A DNA stretch of 45,962 nucleotides, from positions 1 through 45,962 of IMG/VR virus record IMGVR_UViG_3300012936_000031. One strand, written 5' to 3'. Under the pieces are notes generated by a model. It was not told where the DNA came from. It did not search any database and worked only from the letters and a program-made list of their open reading frames with translations. Position 1 is the first letter of the stretch; each line of letters starts with the position of its first letter. Below, piece after piece: positions 8,363-15,233 of this stretch. Position numbers and translations under genes: made by a program. This DNA is from a virus.

Positions 8363-8387
8363 AAAAACAATTACGAAGTAATTTTTT
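8363..8387 (-). terminator. Bidirectional intrinsic terminator candidate
   Basis: An inverted repeat, AAAAACAATTAC (8363-8374) with GTAATTTTTT (8378-8387), has a triloop, and on the minus strand the stem opens out into TTTTT. It lies downstream of the structured region 8400-8751 and upstream of the late promoter at 8263. On the minus strand it would end the transcript that starts at the gp55-gp47-gp46 operon before it enters the late genes. Confidence 0.45.
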
Positions 8388-8399
8388 AGCATCATCTAG

Positions 8400-8751
8400 A
8401 TATTTGAGCCACAATTCGCCCGTTGCCGGGCAAATTAGTAGTAATAACATCATCTGAGTTATCGTCACCACACCTGTTAAAGAAGATTAAATTGTAACAT
8501 ATAGTTTACAATGTAAATTATATGCAACATTTCACGGAGGCGGCAGACCTTCAACCCCCTACTTCAGCATTCGCAAATCCGCGGAAAGCAGTTAATCCCT
8601 AACAGTCGAAATCACTTGCTTTGTGGTTGTATCTTTTTCACAGAGCCACATCTTTTTATGCCTTAAGTTAGCATTATCCTTGCAACGCACTAGTATCTGA
8701 ACGTGATATCCGTAAGATATACGTCCTCAAAGTGAGTCGAGGTACCCCGAC
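8400..8751 (-). ncRNA. Candidate structured RNA of unknown family in a 538-base gene-free region
   Basis: No gene is visible between 8236 and 8773. The part from 8400 to 8751 is less A+T-rich than its surroundings and is packed with inverted repeats: 8736-8751 (GTCGA with CCGAC), 8726-8736 (CTCA/TGAG), 8701-8724 (ATATC/GATAT extended by ACGT), 8622-8650 (TGTGG/CCACA), 8585-8622 (AAAGCA/TGCTTT), 8536-8559 (GGAGG/CCCCC), 8505-8517 (TTTACA/TGTAAA), and 8418-8431 (GCCCG, 4-base loop, CGGGC). Two of these stems are complete only on the minus strand, where an A-C mismatch becomes a G-U pair, and the 8418 loop reads GCAA (GNRA type) only on that strand. I therefore place the RNA on the minus strand, downstream of the nuclease gene and ending near the terminator at 8363. 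I could not match it to tRNA, tmRNA or a group I intron. Confidence 0.4.
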
Positions 8752-8773
8752 CAAACAATGTTGCTATGTAAAA

Positions 8774-9223
8774 TTAAGCCTTGCTTTTGATATGTCTTTC
8801 GAGAAGTGCCTTACGCAGTTTATCTGAACCGCCTACTCTAACATTAATAATGCCATTGTAGTAATCGTCGGATTCTAAAACCCTACGATCAAATTGTTCT
8901 CTAGCCTCTATGTAACTCATCTCTGCCCTGTTTGTGCAAAAGTAAAGTATTTCTCTTGTGAAGTTTTGTGGACCTAAATTGTCCACATCTGATTGTAGTT
9001 TATCGGAGGAACCCCAATATTCTTTCCAATCTGATTCTTTGTGGCCTCTGCGTTTGTTCTTTTTGCCTTTTAGAGGTGGCTTTGTAGTTTTAAATTTGGC
9101 TAATTTTTTGCCTATGTACTTTTTGTTGTTGGTAATATTTGTAATAAGATAAACAAATCCTTCATATTCTTCTGGAATACTGTCAATGTTTTTGCCTTCA
9201 TATGTCCAACTAGGATTTTCCAT
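8774..9223 (-). CDS. GIY-YIG-type endonuclease
   Basis: A 149-residue protein with a GIY-YIG-like signature. GFVYLITNITNNKKYIGKK (about residues 22-40) carries the Tyr-containing first strand and the YIG motif of this nuclease fold. Conserved features of the phage branch follow: ESDWKEYWGSSDKL (residues 63-76), NFTREILYFC, and a downstream Glu in MSYIEAREQF that could be the metal-binding Glu. The family includes homing endonucleases and repair-type nucleases; small stand-alone copies such as this are common in T4-like genomes. It is the last gene of the minus-strand recombination operon and overlaps the upstream gene by 14 bases. The start at 9223 has no strong ribosome site, which fits translational coupling. 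Whether it is mobile (homing) or domesticated cannot be told from the sequence. Directly downstream lies the structured RNA candidate. Confidence 0.7.
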   Translation of the reverse strand: MENPSWTYEGKNIDSIPEEYEGFVYLITNITNNKKYIGKKLAKFKTTKPPLKGKKNKRRGHKESDWKEYWGSSDKLQSDVDNLGPQNFTREILYFCTNRAEMSYIEAREQFDRRVLESDDYYNGIINVRVGGSDKLRKALLERHIKSKA

Positions 9224-9455
9224 CAGTCTTACTTACTTTACTCGGTCGACCGATCATTCCTTTTCTGGCTTCTTTCCTTACTTGCCTCTTATCTTGAATT
9301 TCTTTTCGCCTTATACTTGCAAAATTTCTTATTTCGGATAACCAAAAACGTGCTTTGATTCCTGCTTCGTCTGAACCTTTGTACTCAAAACGTTCTTGCC
9401 ATTTAAAATAGTTCTGAAATGCCTCGATCATTTTATCGTGCGAATCAGTACTCAT
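9210..9455 (-). CDS. Small conserved phage protein (unknown function)
   Basis: An 81-residue, highly charged protein. The N-terminal half is helical and aromatic (MIEAFQNYFKWQERFEYKG). A conserved-looking segment ARFWLSEIRNFASIRRKEIQ follows, and the C-terminus is Lys/Arg-rich. I recall similar small proteins with a W-L-S-E-I-R motif beside recombination genes in marine T4-like phages, without known function. It is coupled on both sides: its start overlaps the stop of the oxygenase gene by ATGA (9452-9455), and its end overlaps the nuclease gene. An AGGA lies about 11 bases upstream of the ATG. The basic C-terminus would allow nucleic-acid binding, but that is only a guess. Confidence 0.55.
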   Translation of the reverse strand: MSTDSHDKMIEAFQNYFKWQERFEYKGSDEAGIKARFWLSEIRNFASIRRKEIQDKRQVRKEARKGMIGRPSKVSKTDGKS

Positions 9456-10000
9456 TGTAAATTAGGTCCTGTAAAAAACATTGCAAGGGATTTCCTTGTG
9501 CCTTTGGTAACAGGAGTTACTCTGTGCGGTATATAACTTGGAAATACCACTAGTTGTCCTGAACCATTAAAGGATTCAATTTTTTGTTCACCATTAACAA
9601 ATATACTAAACTCACCACCTTGATATTTTTCGGTGCTACAATCTAGTAATGCTGTTAATTTTATATCATAAGGTTCGTTTCGTACAGCATCTATATGCCA
9701 ACTATATTCGCCTTTCTTTTCACTTGTATATTCATTGTATAATAATGTTAAAAAGTCATTTACATTATGTAGATTAAATCCAAAAAAGTTTTTGTTTACA
9801 TCATAAACAATATTAGTAAGTCTTTCTATTTCTGGTTTAAGATCACCGTATGTAACAACATCAACATCGGAAGTTTTTGTAACACCCTGTGCAGGCAAAT
9901 CGCCATAGTGATTTACAATATTTTTTTGAATAGCAATATTAAGATCTGTTAGATCTTGAGGAGTATATGCTTCATCTACACAGTAGTAATCGAACTTCAT
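9452..10000 (-). CDS. 2-oxoglutarate/Fe(II)-dependent oxygenase (prolyl-4-hydroxylase type)
   Basis: A 182-residue protein with the double-stranded beta-helix signature of prolyl-4-hydroxylase-like dioxygenases. The iron ligands are visible as His102 and Asp104 (YSWHIDA) and His159 (PSYIPHRVTPV). The 2-oxoglutarate-binding basic residue is in GTRKSLAMF at about Arg169. The YQGGEFSIF strand is also typical. Such enzymes hydroxylate protein side chains, or sometimes nucleic acids or small molecules, using O2 and 2-oxoglutarate. The substrate here is unknown. The family is very common in marine T4-like phages. Its start overlaps the gp46 stop (ATGA at 9997-10000), so it is made together with the gp46/gp47 nuclease. 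Length is typical for the phage versions and no key residue is missing. Confidence 0.85.
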   Translation of the reverse strand: MKFDYYCVDEAYTPQDLTDLNIAIQKNIVNHYGDLPAQGVTKTSDVDVVTYGDLKPEIERLTNIVYDVNKNFFGFNLHNVNDFLTLLYNEYTSEKKGEYSWHIDAVRNEPYDIKLTALLDCSTEKYQGGEFSIFVNGEQKIESFNGSGQLVVFPSYIPHRVTPVTKGTRKSLAMFFTGPNLQ

Positions 10001-11769
10001 TGTACAATCTCAATATCATTTGAATAACTTGTAAAGCCATTTTCCTTAATAACTTTTAACACGTGATTAACACGACCTGCTAAATCGTCTCTATGTGAGA
10101 TAAGAAATACGTTTTTGTTTCTTTCACGTGTCATTTTCTTAAGAATACTAATAGCACTTTCAACACCTGCACTATCCATACCACTGTCAACAAGTTCGTC
10201 AATAAACAATAAGTTGATACCGTGATACAACGATTCCCAAACGTCTCTAAATGCCCAACTTAGACTTAAAATGAGTCTATTTCGTTCACCTCTACTGAGG
10301 TTATCGAAGTCTAAGTCCTGTCCTAGTTGTGTAATAACCACTGTTAAATCGTTCTGAAACTCTACAATATGTGGCAATCCAACCTTTGCAAGATAGTAAG
10401 TTAAGCGTTGATTTAGATATGCTAAATTCTGTTCAATAATCTTTTTACGTACAAAACTGTCTTTGTTTGTAAGCAGTTTATATAAAAAGTCCTGATGATC
10501 TTTTACTTTAGTCAGTTCATTTAGCGCATCAAAGTTCACTTCTTGTAGTGCTGTTTCTTTTAATTCTTCTATTTGTTCAAGATATGGATTGTCTTCTGCA
10601 CGTTTTTGTTCTAATTCTTTTTGTAAACTTTCAACTGTGTTACGGTGATTGTATGCTTCTTCAACACTATCATATTCTGTGTGCGGACAACTTTCTAATT
10701 CTCCAATTTCATCTAGTACTGCCTTATGCTCTTTGTATTGTTCATCATTTGAAAGAATTTGTTGTGCTGCTTCTGCTAGTAAGTCTTCTTTTCCTTTTAG
10801 GATTTCACCTTGTTTATTGTCGTGCAAATCTTGTCCACAAGCATAACACTTATGATCTTTTAAATCTGCAATTTCTTTTTCTAACTTTGTAATAGTTTTT
10901 TCTTGTTTTTGATTGTCAGCAGTAATGTTTGCCATCCAACGTTCTGCTTCTTCCTTTTTACGCTTTCTATCATTAAAACGTTCCCAACATTTATGTGCTT
11001 CAATTTCTGCTTCAATATTAATGCGTTCAAGTGCTTCGATACTTCTTTCTAGTTCACTTAAATTAGTAAGTTTGTTATCTTCCCATATTTTTTGTTTGCG
11101 TTCCAAACTTTCAATGTTTTGTTGTATTCTTTCGTTGCTGGCTTTTATAGTTTCAATTTTTGTATTTTCTGCATTAATGTCGTCTCTGTTAATGCGCATT
11201 TTTTCTTTCAATGCTTCTGCTTTTTCAGACAGCAAAGTAATACCAAGAAGTTGTTCAATAATCATTCTTTGATCATTGTTTTTCATACTTAAGAAAGGTT
11301 CAGTGTAAGTGTTCAATGCTAGAATATGTTTGAACATATCGTGACTCATTCCAAATAAGTCTTCTATCTCTTTCTGTGTTTCTCTAGAATCGCCTTGACT
11401 TTCATCTTGACTTACTTGATCTTCACCGTTCACAGTAAACTTTGTGATATTAGGCTTACGTCCTCTATGAATAGAATAGTTTACGCCATTCTTTTCAAAA
11501 TCAATAGTAACAAGCATTCCTTTACCGTTGATTTTGTTAATAAGATTATCACGTTTAATGTTTGTAAGTGCATTACCATAGATTGCATAACTTAGTGCAT
11601 TGACGATAGTAGTTTTACCAGTGCCGTTTCTGGAACCGCTATCGTCTCCGCCTAAGTCTAGGTTTTCACCTAGCACTAGTGTAAGTTCTCCTTTGTCAAA
11701 ATCAATTGCTTGAGTTTGATTACCTACACTCATAAAATTTTTGACTGTAATATTTTTAATTCTTATCAT
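9997..11769 (-). CDS. gp46: Recombination endonuclease subunit gp46 (Rad50-like ATPase)
   Basis: A 590-residue SMC/Rad50-type ATPase. With gp47 it processes DNA ends for recombination-dependent replication and host DNA breakdown. In order: an N-terminal lobe with Walker A GSRNGTGKT (residues 45-53), a first coiled coil at about 180-300, a zinc hook CYAC (Cys308, Cys311), a return coiled coil up to about 410, the ABC signature LSRGERNR (491-498), Walker B LLFIDE (520-525), and the H-loop SHR (558-560). Length is close to T4 gp46 (560). An unusual acidic insertion (LDLGGDDSGS) precedes the Walker A loop. The start overlaps the gp47 stop by ATGA (11766-11769), so expression is coupled and a fixed ratio of the two subunits is expected. 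Confidence 0.95.
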   Translation of the reverse strand: MIRIKNITVKNFMSVGNQTQAIDFDKGELTLVLGENLDLGGDDSGSRNGTGKTTIVNALSYAIYGNALTNIKRDNLINKINGKGMLVTIDFEKNGVNYSIHRGRKPNITKFTVNGEDQVSQDESQGDSRETQKEIEDLFGMSHDMFKHILALNTYTEPFLSMKNNDQRMIIEQLLGITLLSEKAEALKEKMRINRDDINAENTKIETIKASNERIQQNIESLERKQKIWEDNKLTNLSELERSIEALERINIEAEIEAHKCWERFNDRKRKKEEAERWMANITADNQKQEKTITKLEKEIADLKDHKCYACGQDLHDNKQGEILKGKEDLLAEAAQQILSNDEQYKEHKAVLDEIGELESCPHTEYDSVEEAYNHRNTVESLQKELEQKRAEDNPYLEQIEELKETALQEVNFDALNELTKVKDHQDFLYKLLTNKDSFVRKKIIEQNLAYLNQRLTYYLAKVGLPHIVEFQNDLTVVITQLGQDLDFDNLSRGERNRLILSLSWAFRDVWESLYHGINLLFIDELVDSGMDSAGVESAISILKKMTRERNKNVFLISHRDDLAGRVNHVLKVIKENGFTSYSNDIEIVQ

Positions 11770-12776
11770 AGGTCTGAATATATCTCCGTTAACATACGCT
11801 TGTCATATGATTCGCTGTCAAGTTGCTCTATCTGATTCATAACAATAGTATCAACACTTTCAAATGAAAGATCAATAGGATCTACATTTGACTCTACTTC
11901 TACTTTTTCTGGAATCAACATAAGTTCACGTAACTTAAATTGCGGAATAAATTGCTCTTTAATAAAGTTTGCTTCTTCAAATGTAATCTGAATATCAATA
12001 GTAACCCTGGCGTGCATCTTTTCTCTTAGATGATCCTCAGGCTTTTCTAACAGTTGTGACAGTTTGAATGTTCTATAAACAGGTTGTCCAGGCCAAGTTT
12101 TATATTCAGGCTTACCGCCCCATTCTAAAAACATCAATCCACGATCATCGTCCCACGCATCTGCGTAGTTGTGTGGAAATGCATTACCGATGTACGTTAC
12201 GTTTCCTTTTGTTTGACGTTGATGAAAGTGTCCACTGAAAACGTATTCTTGATTAACAAAGTGATCTGCCTGTAGTTCACCGTGATCAGGCATTTCTACC
12301 ATTGCATTCATTTTAAAGTATGGAAGTTCAAAATGACCAAACACATATCTACTTTGTATGTCTTTAACTTTTTTCCATTCTTCACCTACAAGCCACGGAA
12401 GCAGTGTAACTTCTCCTTCTGTAAGTTGATCTGTAATCGGAACGATATTAGGAAACAACCTCATAAATTCGATACTGTTAATCTCACGTTTGTCTTTGTA
12501 AAACAAATCGTGATTACCTACCATAAAGTAAGTTTTCTCGAATGTGTTGTTTAGCCTTTCTAAATTAGAAACTGTATAGTTCATTGTGCTGACATCAGTA
12601 GTCGCACGGTTATGGTGCCAGTCTCCTAAAAATATACAAGTCTCAGCACCAGCGGCTTTTGCTTCTTCGCAAAACCATTTTATAAATTCTTCACAATCTA
12701 TATTGTGTGTTCTACTTCCTGATTTCATACCAAAGTGAATATCAGTAAAGCAGGCTGCTTTCTTAAATAACGGCAT
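11766..12776 (-). CDS. gp47: Recombination endonuclease subunit gp47 (Mre11-like phosphoesterase)
   Basis: A 336-residue calcineurin-like metallophosphoesterase, the nuclease partner of gp46. All the metal and catalytic motifs are present: FTDIHFG (Asp12, His14), GDWHHN (Asp52), GNHD (residues 87-90), GHFE (His148) and SGHFHQ (His183, His185). The remaining 100 residues form the C-terminal capping and gp46-binding part. Length equals T4 gp47 (339). The start is supported by AGGAG 6 bases upstream. There is a 51-base gap to gp55, the only appreciable spacer within the operon, in which I see no clear promoter. Confidence 0.95.
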   Translation of the reverse strand: MPLFKKAACFTDIHFGMKSGSRTHNIDCEEFIKWFCEEAKAAGAETCIFLGDWHHNRATTDVSTMNYTVSNLERLNNTFEKTYFMVGNHDLFYKDKREINSIEFMRLFPNIVPITDQLTEGEVTLLPWLVGEEWKKVKDIQSRYVFGHFELPYFKMNAMVEMPDHGELQADHFVNQEYVFSGHFHQRQTKGNVTYIGNAFPHNYADAWDDDRGLMFLEWGGKPEYKTWPGQPVYRTFKLSQLLEKPEDHLREKMHARVTIDIQITFEEANFIKEQFIPQFKLRELMLIPEKVEVESNVDPIDLSFESVDTIVMNQIEQLDSESYDKRMLTEIYSDL

Positions 12777-12827
12777 CTGTTCTCCTACACTTTAAATTGT
12801 ACCTTATACCTAGCAAAAAGTCAAGTA

Positions 12828-13670
12828 TTAAGATTTCTTTTTTCCTTTATCGTGATTTGGATGAGACTCGGCGTTTTGCCTTGTCCAACTTGGATTCATT
12901 CCGTTCATTTCTAATATATCGTCTCGTATATTTTGGTTACGTTTTTCTATATTAATGATACGAACAAATGAATTAGTAACAGCAGCGGTATAGTAAGCAA
13001 AAGGATTATTACTTTTAGATTCATCAAACTGTAGTCCTATTTGTGCCAATTGTAAAATTGCTTGGCCTTTCATTTCGTCATTGTAAGTGTAGCCTCTTAC
13101 GTTTCCTCTTGTTGCATACCGATCACATAGTTTCATCCACATTCTAGCCAAATCGTCTGTTGCTTTACCACACTTTCCATCAAAGTATCCGTTTTCCATA
13201 CCTCCAACCCAATGGCTTTTTCCTACACATATCAAGTTGTCTTTTTCGTCAAACTTCCAATGCTGGAAAGGAGGAAAGTTTACTTTTACGTGTCTATCTG
13301 CTACAGTCTTTTTTGTTTTCTTTCTTCCAAGATCTTCTGGAACGTGTTCAAACGTCATTACCCTAAATACTACTTCGTGTTTTTTAATCTTTCTATAATC
13401 AATTTCAAAGTTTTTAAGTGGAATCTTTTTTCCTGCTGCTTCTACTGCTGCTTCGTGATTTTGCTTTGCTAATCTAACTGCACGATTACGTTTTGCTTCG
13501 GCAATTGTTCTTATGTTAATTTTTTCTAGACTTGGTAAAATTAAGTCGTATTGGTTGAACTCGTCGTCGGTAAAACTGCAAAAAGTCGCTTTGCTTTTAT
13601 GTATTTCCGACAAAAGGTCCTTATTTGTCAAATATTTGATTCTTTTGGTCATAATAATATTGTTCTCCAT
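12828..13670 (-). CDS. gp55: Late-transcription sigma factor gp55
   Basis: A 280-residue protein whose C-terminal half (about 170-255) is the gp55-type sigma region 2 that reads the TATAAATA late promoter. The diagnostic stretch contains LCDRYATRGNVRGYTYNDEM, then GLQFDESKSNNPFAYYTAAV and IEKRNQNIRDDIL. T4 gp55 has 185 residues. The extra N-terminal 160 residues (with IKYLTNKDLLSEIHKSK and KVNFPPFQHWKFDEK) are, as far as I recall, shared by marine T4-like gp55 proteins. The C-terminus ends in a Lys/His-rich tail. Start choice is uncertain: the ATG at 13670 has no ribosome site, whereas a second ATG at 13652 is preceded by GGAG at a 12-base distance. It is the first gene of the minus-strand recombination operon and diverges from the baseplate operon whose late promoter it presumably activates. 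Confidence 0.9.
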   Translation of the reverse strand: MENNIIMTKRIKYLTNKDLLSEIHKSKATFCSFTDDEFNQYDLILPSLEKINIRTIAEAKRNRAVRLAKQNHEAAVEAAGKKIPLKNFEIDYRKIKKHEVVFRVMTFEHVPEDLGRKKTKKTVADRHVKVNFPPFQHWKFDEKDNLICVGKSHWVGGMENGYFDGKCGKATDDLARMWMKLCDRYATRGNVRGYTYNDEMKGQAILQLAQIGLQFDESKSNNPFAYYTAAVTNSFVRIINIEKRNQNIRDDILEMNGMNPSWTRQNAESHPNHDKGKKKS

Positions 13671-13701
13671 ACAGAATAATATAATAGCATATAATTGTAG
13701 A

Positions 13702-13709
13702 AATAAATA
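13702..13709 (+). promoter_or_regulatory. T4-type late promoter variant AATAAATA before the baseplate operon
   Basis: AATAAATA lies 27 bases before the ATG at 13737, in the 66-base gap between gp55 and the baseplate genes. An AAGGAA ribosome site follows about 10 bases before the ATG. The octamer is identical to those at 8263 (minus), 37759 and 45135. It would drive the long plus-strand baseplate transcript. Confidence 0.55.
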
Positions 13710-13736
13710 GAGTAAAGATAAGGAAATATTACCAAA

Positions 13737-14933
13737 ATGGCAGGATTAAGTATAAACCCGTTAGCAAAGATAGTAAGCAAGGTAAATTCTAATGTTTCAG
13801 CGGCTGTTGAATCAGCAAGAACTTCTGCAGTCAATGCTGCGAGCAATATAGATAAAATTGCACTAGACCAAAAAATTGACCAATTGTCTGGTGGACTTAC
13901 AAGTGGTTTAAACCAAGCAGCATCTGGTGCATTATCAGGTAAAGGCTCTTTAGGTGACTTTTCAGACTTTTCTACAGACAGTTTAGGAACTGCAATGGGG
14001 TCTGTTATTAGCAGTCCTACTGGAGCAAGTGCAATTACATCTTTTGCGGATGATGCAGCAGCATCAATAGGATCAGCATCTTCAATTACTAAATTTGGAG
14101 GAGTCAATGAAGCAGTCAACGCTGTGAAAACATCTTCAGAAATTTCCGGTGCTCTATCTAAACTTACAGGCGGTAACTTAGGTGCAGGATTACAAGGACT
14201 TGCCGGCCAAATTGGAAAAGCAGCAGGTAGCATAAATGATATACTATCTTTAAAACGAGGTGCTAATTTACCAGATGGCGGTGAGTTGTTTACAACGACT
14301 GGTGAAAAAATGGATCTTGATACTGGATCACCTGAAGATTGGAGAGTTAGAATTGCTTGTAACTGGGCAATGTTTAATAGTCCACTGTTTGCTAAATTGA
14401 AAGACACGAACGGGGTTGTTTTTCCTTACTTACCTAGTATTAATGTTAGATCAAGTGCTCAGTATACTTCACTTGAACCGGTACATAATAATTATCCTTT
14501 CCAGGCTTACAAGAATAGTCAAATTGAAATGATTACTATCAATGGTGACTTTACTTGTGAAACTGAAGTTGACGCTGCATATTATCTTGCAGCAGTAGTA
14601 TTTTTTAGAACAGTAACAAAAATGTTTTATGGCACTGGACCTAATGCAGGTCATCCACCTCCTGTATGTACTTTAAATGGATATGGTTCTATGATGTTTA
14701 ATAAGTTGCCAGTTGTAGTCAAAAGTTTTTCAATTGATCTACCAAATGACGTAAATTACATCAAAGTAAGTACTGCAATGTCAGCAGGTGATAAACCAAC
14801 TTGGGTGCCTATAAAGAGTGCATTGACTGTTGAAGTAGCACCGATATACAACAGAAACAATCTACGTCAATTTAGTCTTAAAAACTTTGCTGCTGGTAAT
14901 ATGACAAGTCAAAGTGGAGTAGGATACTTCTAA
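13737..14933 (+). CDS. Baseplate/tail-tube initiator-type protein (gp48/gp54 class)
   Basis: A 398-residue protein. The first 170 residues are Ser/Ala/Gly-rich and helical. The C-terminal part is a compact beta-rich domain beginning DWRVRIACNWAMFNSPLFAK and including VFPYLPSINVRSSAQYTSLE, AAVVFFRTVTKMFYGTGP and PPPVCTLNGYGSMMFNKLPV. This second half is what I recall in marine T4-like proteins annotated as baseplate tail-tube cap (gp48) or initiator (gp54), which cap the baseplate dome and nucleate tube polymerisation. I cannot decide between the two by eye. It is first in the plus-strand baseplate operon, and its TAATG overlap with the next gene (14933) couples it to gp53. A 252-residue open frame on the opposite strand is only its shadow. 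Confidence 0.6.
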   Translation: MAGLSINPLAKIVSKVNSNVSAAVESARTSAVNAASNIDKIALDQKIDQLSGGLTSGLNQAASGALSGKGSLGDFSDFSTDSLGTAMGSVISSPTGASAITSFADDAAASIGSASSITKFGGVNEAVNAVKTSSEISGALSKLTGGNLGAGLQGLAGQIGKAAGSINDILSLKRGANLPDGGELFTTTGEKMDLDTGSPEDWRVRIACNWAMFNSPLFAKLKDTNGVVFPYLPSINVRSSAQYTSLEPVHNNYPFQAYKNSQIEMITINGDFTCETEVDAAYYLAAVVFFRTVTKMFYGTGPNAGHPPPVCTLNGYGSMMFNKLPVVVKSFSIDLPNDVNYIKVSTAMSAGDKPTWVPIKSALTVEVAPIYNRNNLRQFSLKNFAAGNMTSQSGVGYF

Positions 14934-15232
14934 TGGCAAAGTATAGTTCCAGTTCACCATATTCAAAAACTAAAGTTACAGACTTTTATTTGGATCTACT
15001 TACAATCAGACCTATACCAAAAGAGGACGATGATTTCTTATATACTATTGAAAATCAATATGAGCATAGACCAGATTTACTTGCTTATGATTTATATGGT
15101 GATGCCGCACTATGGTGGGTATTTGTACAGAGAAATATGAACGTGATAAAAGATCCAGTATATGATTTTGAAATTGGTACTTCAATTTATATTCCAAAGA
15201 AATCAAATCTCAAAAAGTTCTTAGGAGTTTAA
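14933..15232 (+). CDS. gp53: Baseplate wedge subunit gp53
   Basis: A 99-residue protein with the gp53/LysM-like core: HRPDLLAYDLYGDAALWWVF, then NMNVIKDPVYDFEIGTSIYI. gp53 is the last subunit to join the baseplate wedge and clamps the inner wedge proteins around the hub. T4 gp53 is about twice as long (196 residues), so this is a reduced form containing only the conserved domain, as is usual in marine relatives. The start ATG shares its A with the preceding stop (TAATG). It is followed after one base by the next gene. Confidence 0.8.
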   Translation: MAKYSSSSPYSKTKVTDFYLDLLTIRPIPKEDDDFLYTIENQYEHRPDLLAYDLYGDAALWWVFVQRNMNVIKDPVYDFEIGTSIYIPKKSNLKKFLGV

Positions 15233-15233
15233 A

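Noticed and set aside
8680-8712. Minus-strand GTTCAGATACTA resembles the group I intron R element (GTTCAGAGACTA).
   Set aside because: No matching S element follows, P and Q elements are not in order, and the flanks do not form a split gene: the genes on both sides are complete.
8521-8760. Possible (permuted) tmRNA on the minus strand, because of GATTTCGAC at about 8605-8613 and a GCCGCCTCC stretch resembling a tmRNA 3' end.
   Set aside because: I found no T-loop (TTCRA) arm of the right geometry, no acceptor stem partner for the bases before GATTTCGAC, and no convincing tag reading frame on either strand. A covariance search should settle it.
8260-8773. tRNA genes in the gene-free region.
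   Set aside because: No cloverleaf with a 7-base acceptor stem and GTTCRA-type T-arm could be built on either strand.
13649-14407. 252-residue open frame on the minus strand opposite the first baseplate gene.
   Set aside because: It is antisense to a well-supported gene, is Pro/Leu/Ala-rich with no recognisable domain, and overlaps both gp55 and the intergenic promoter region.
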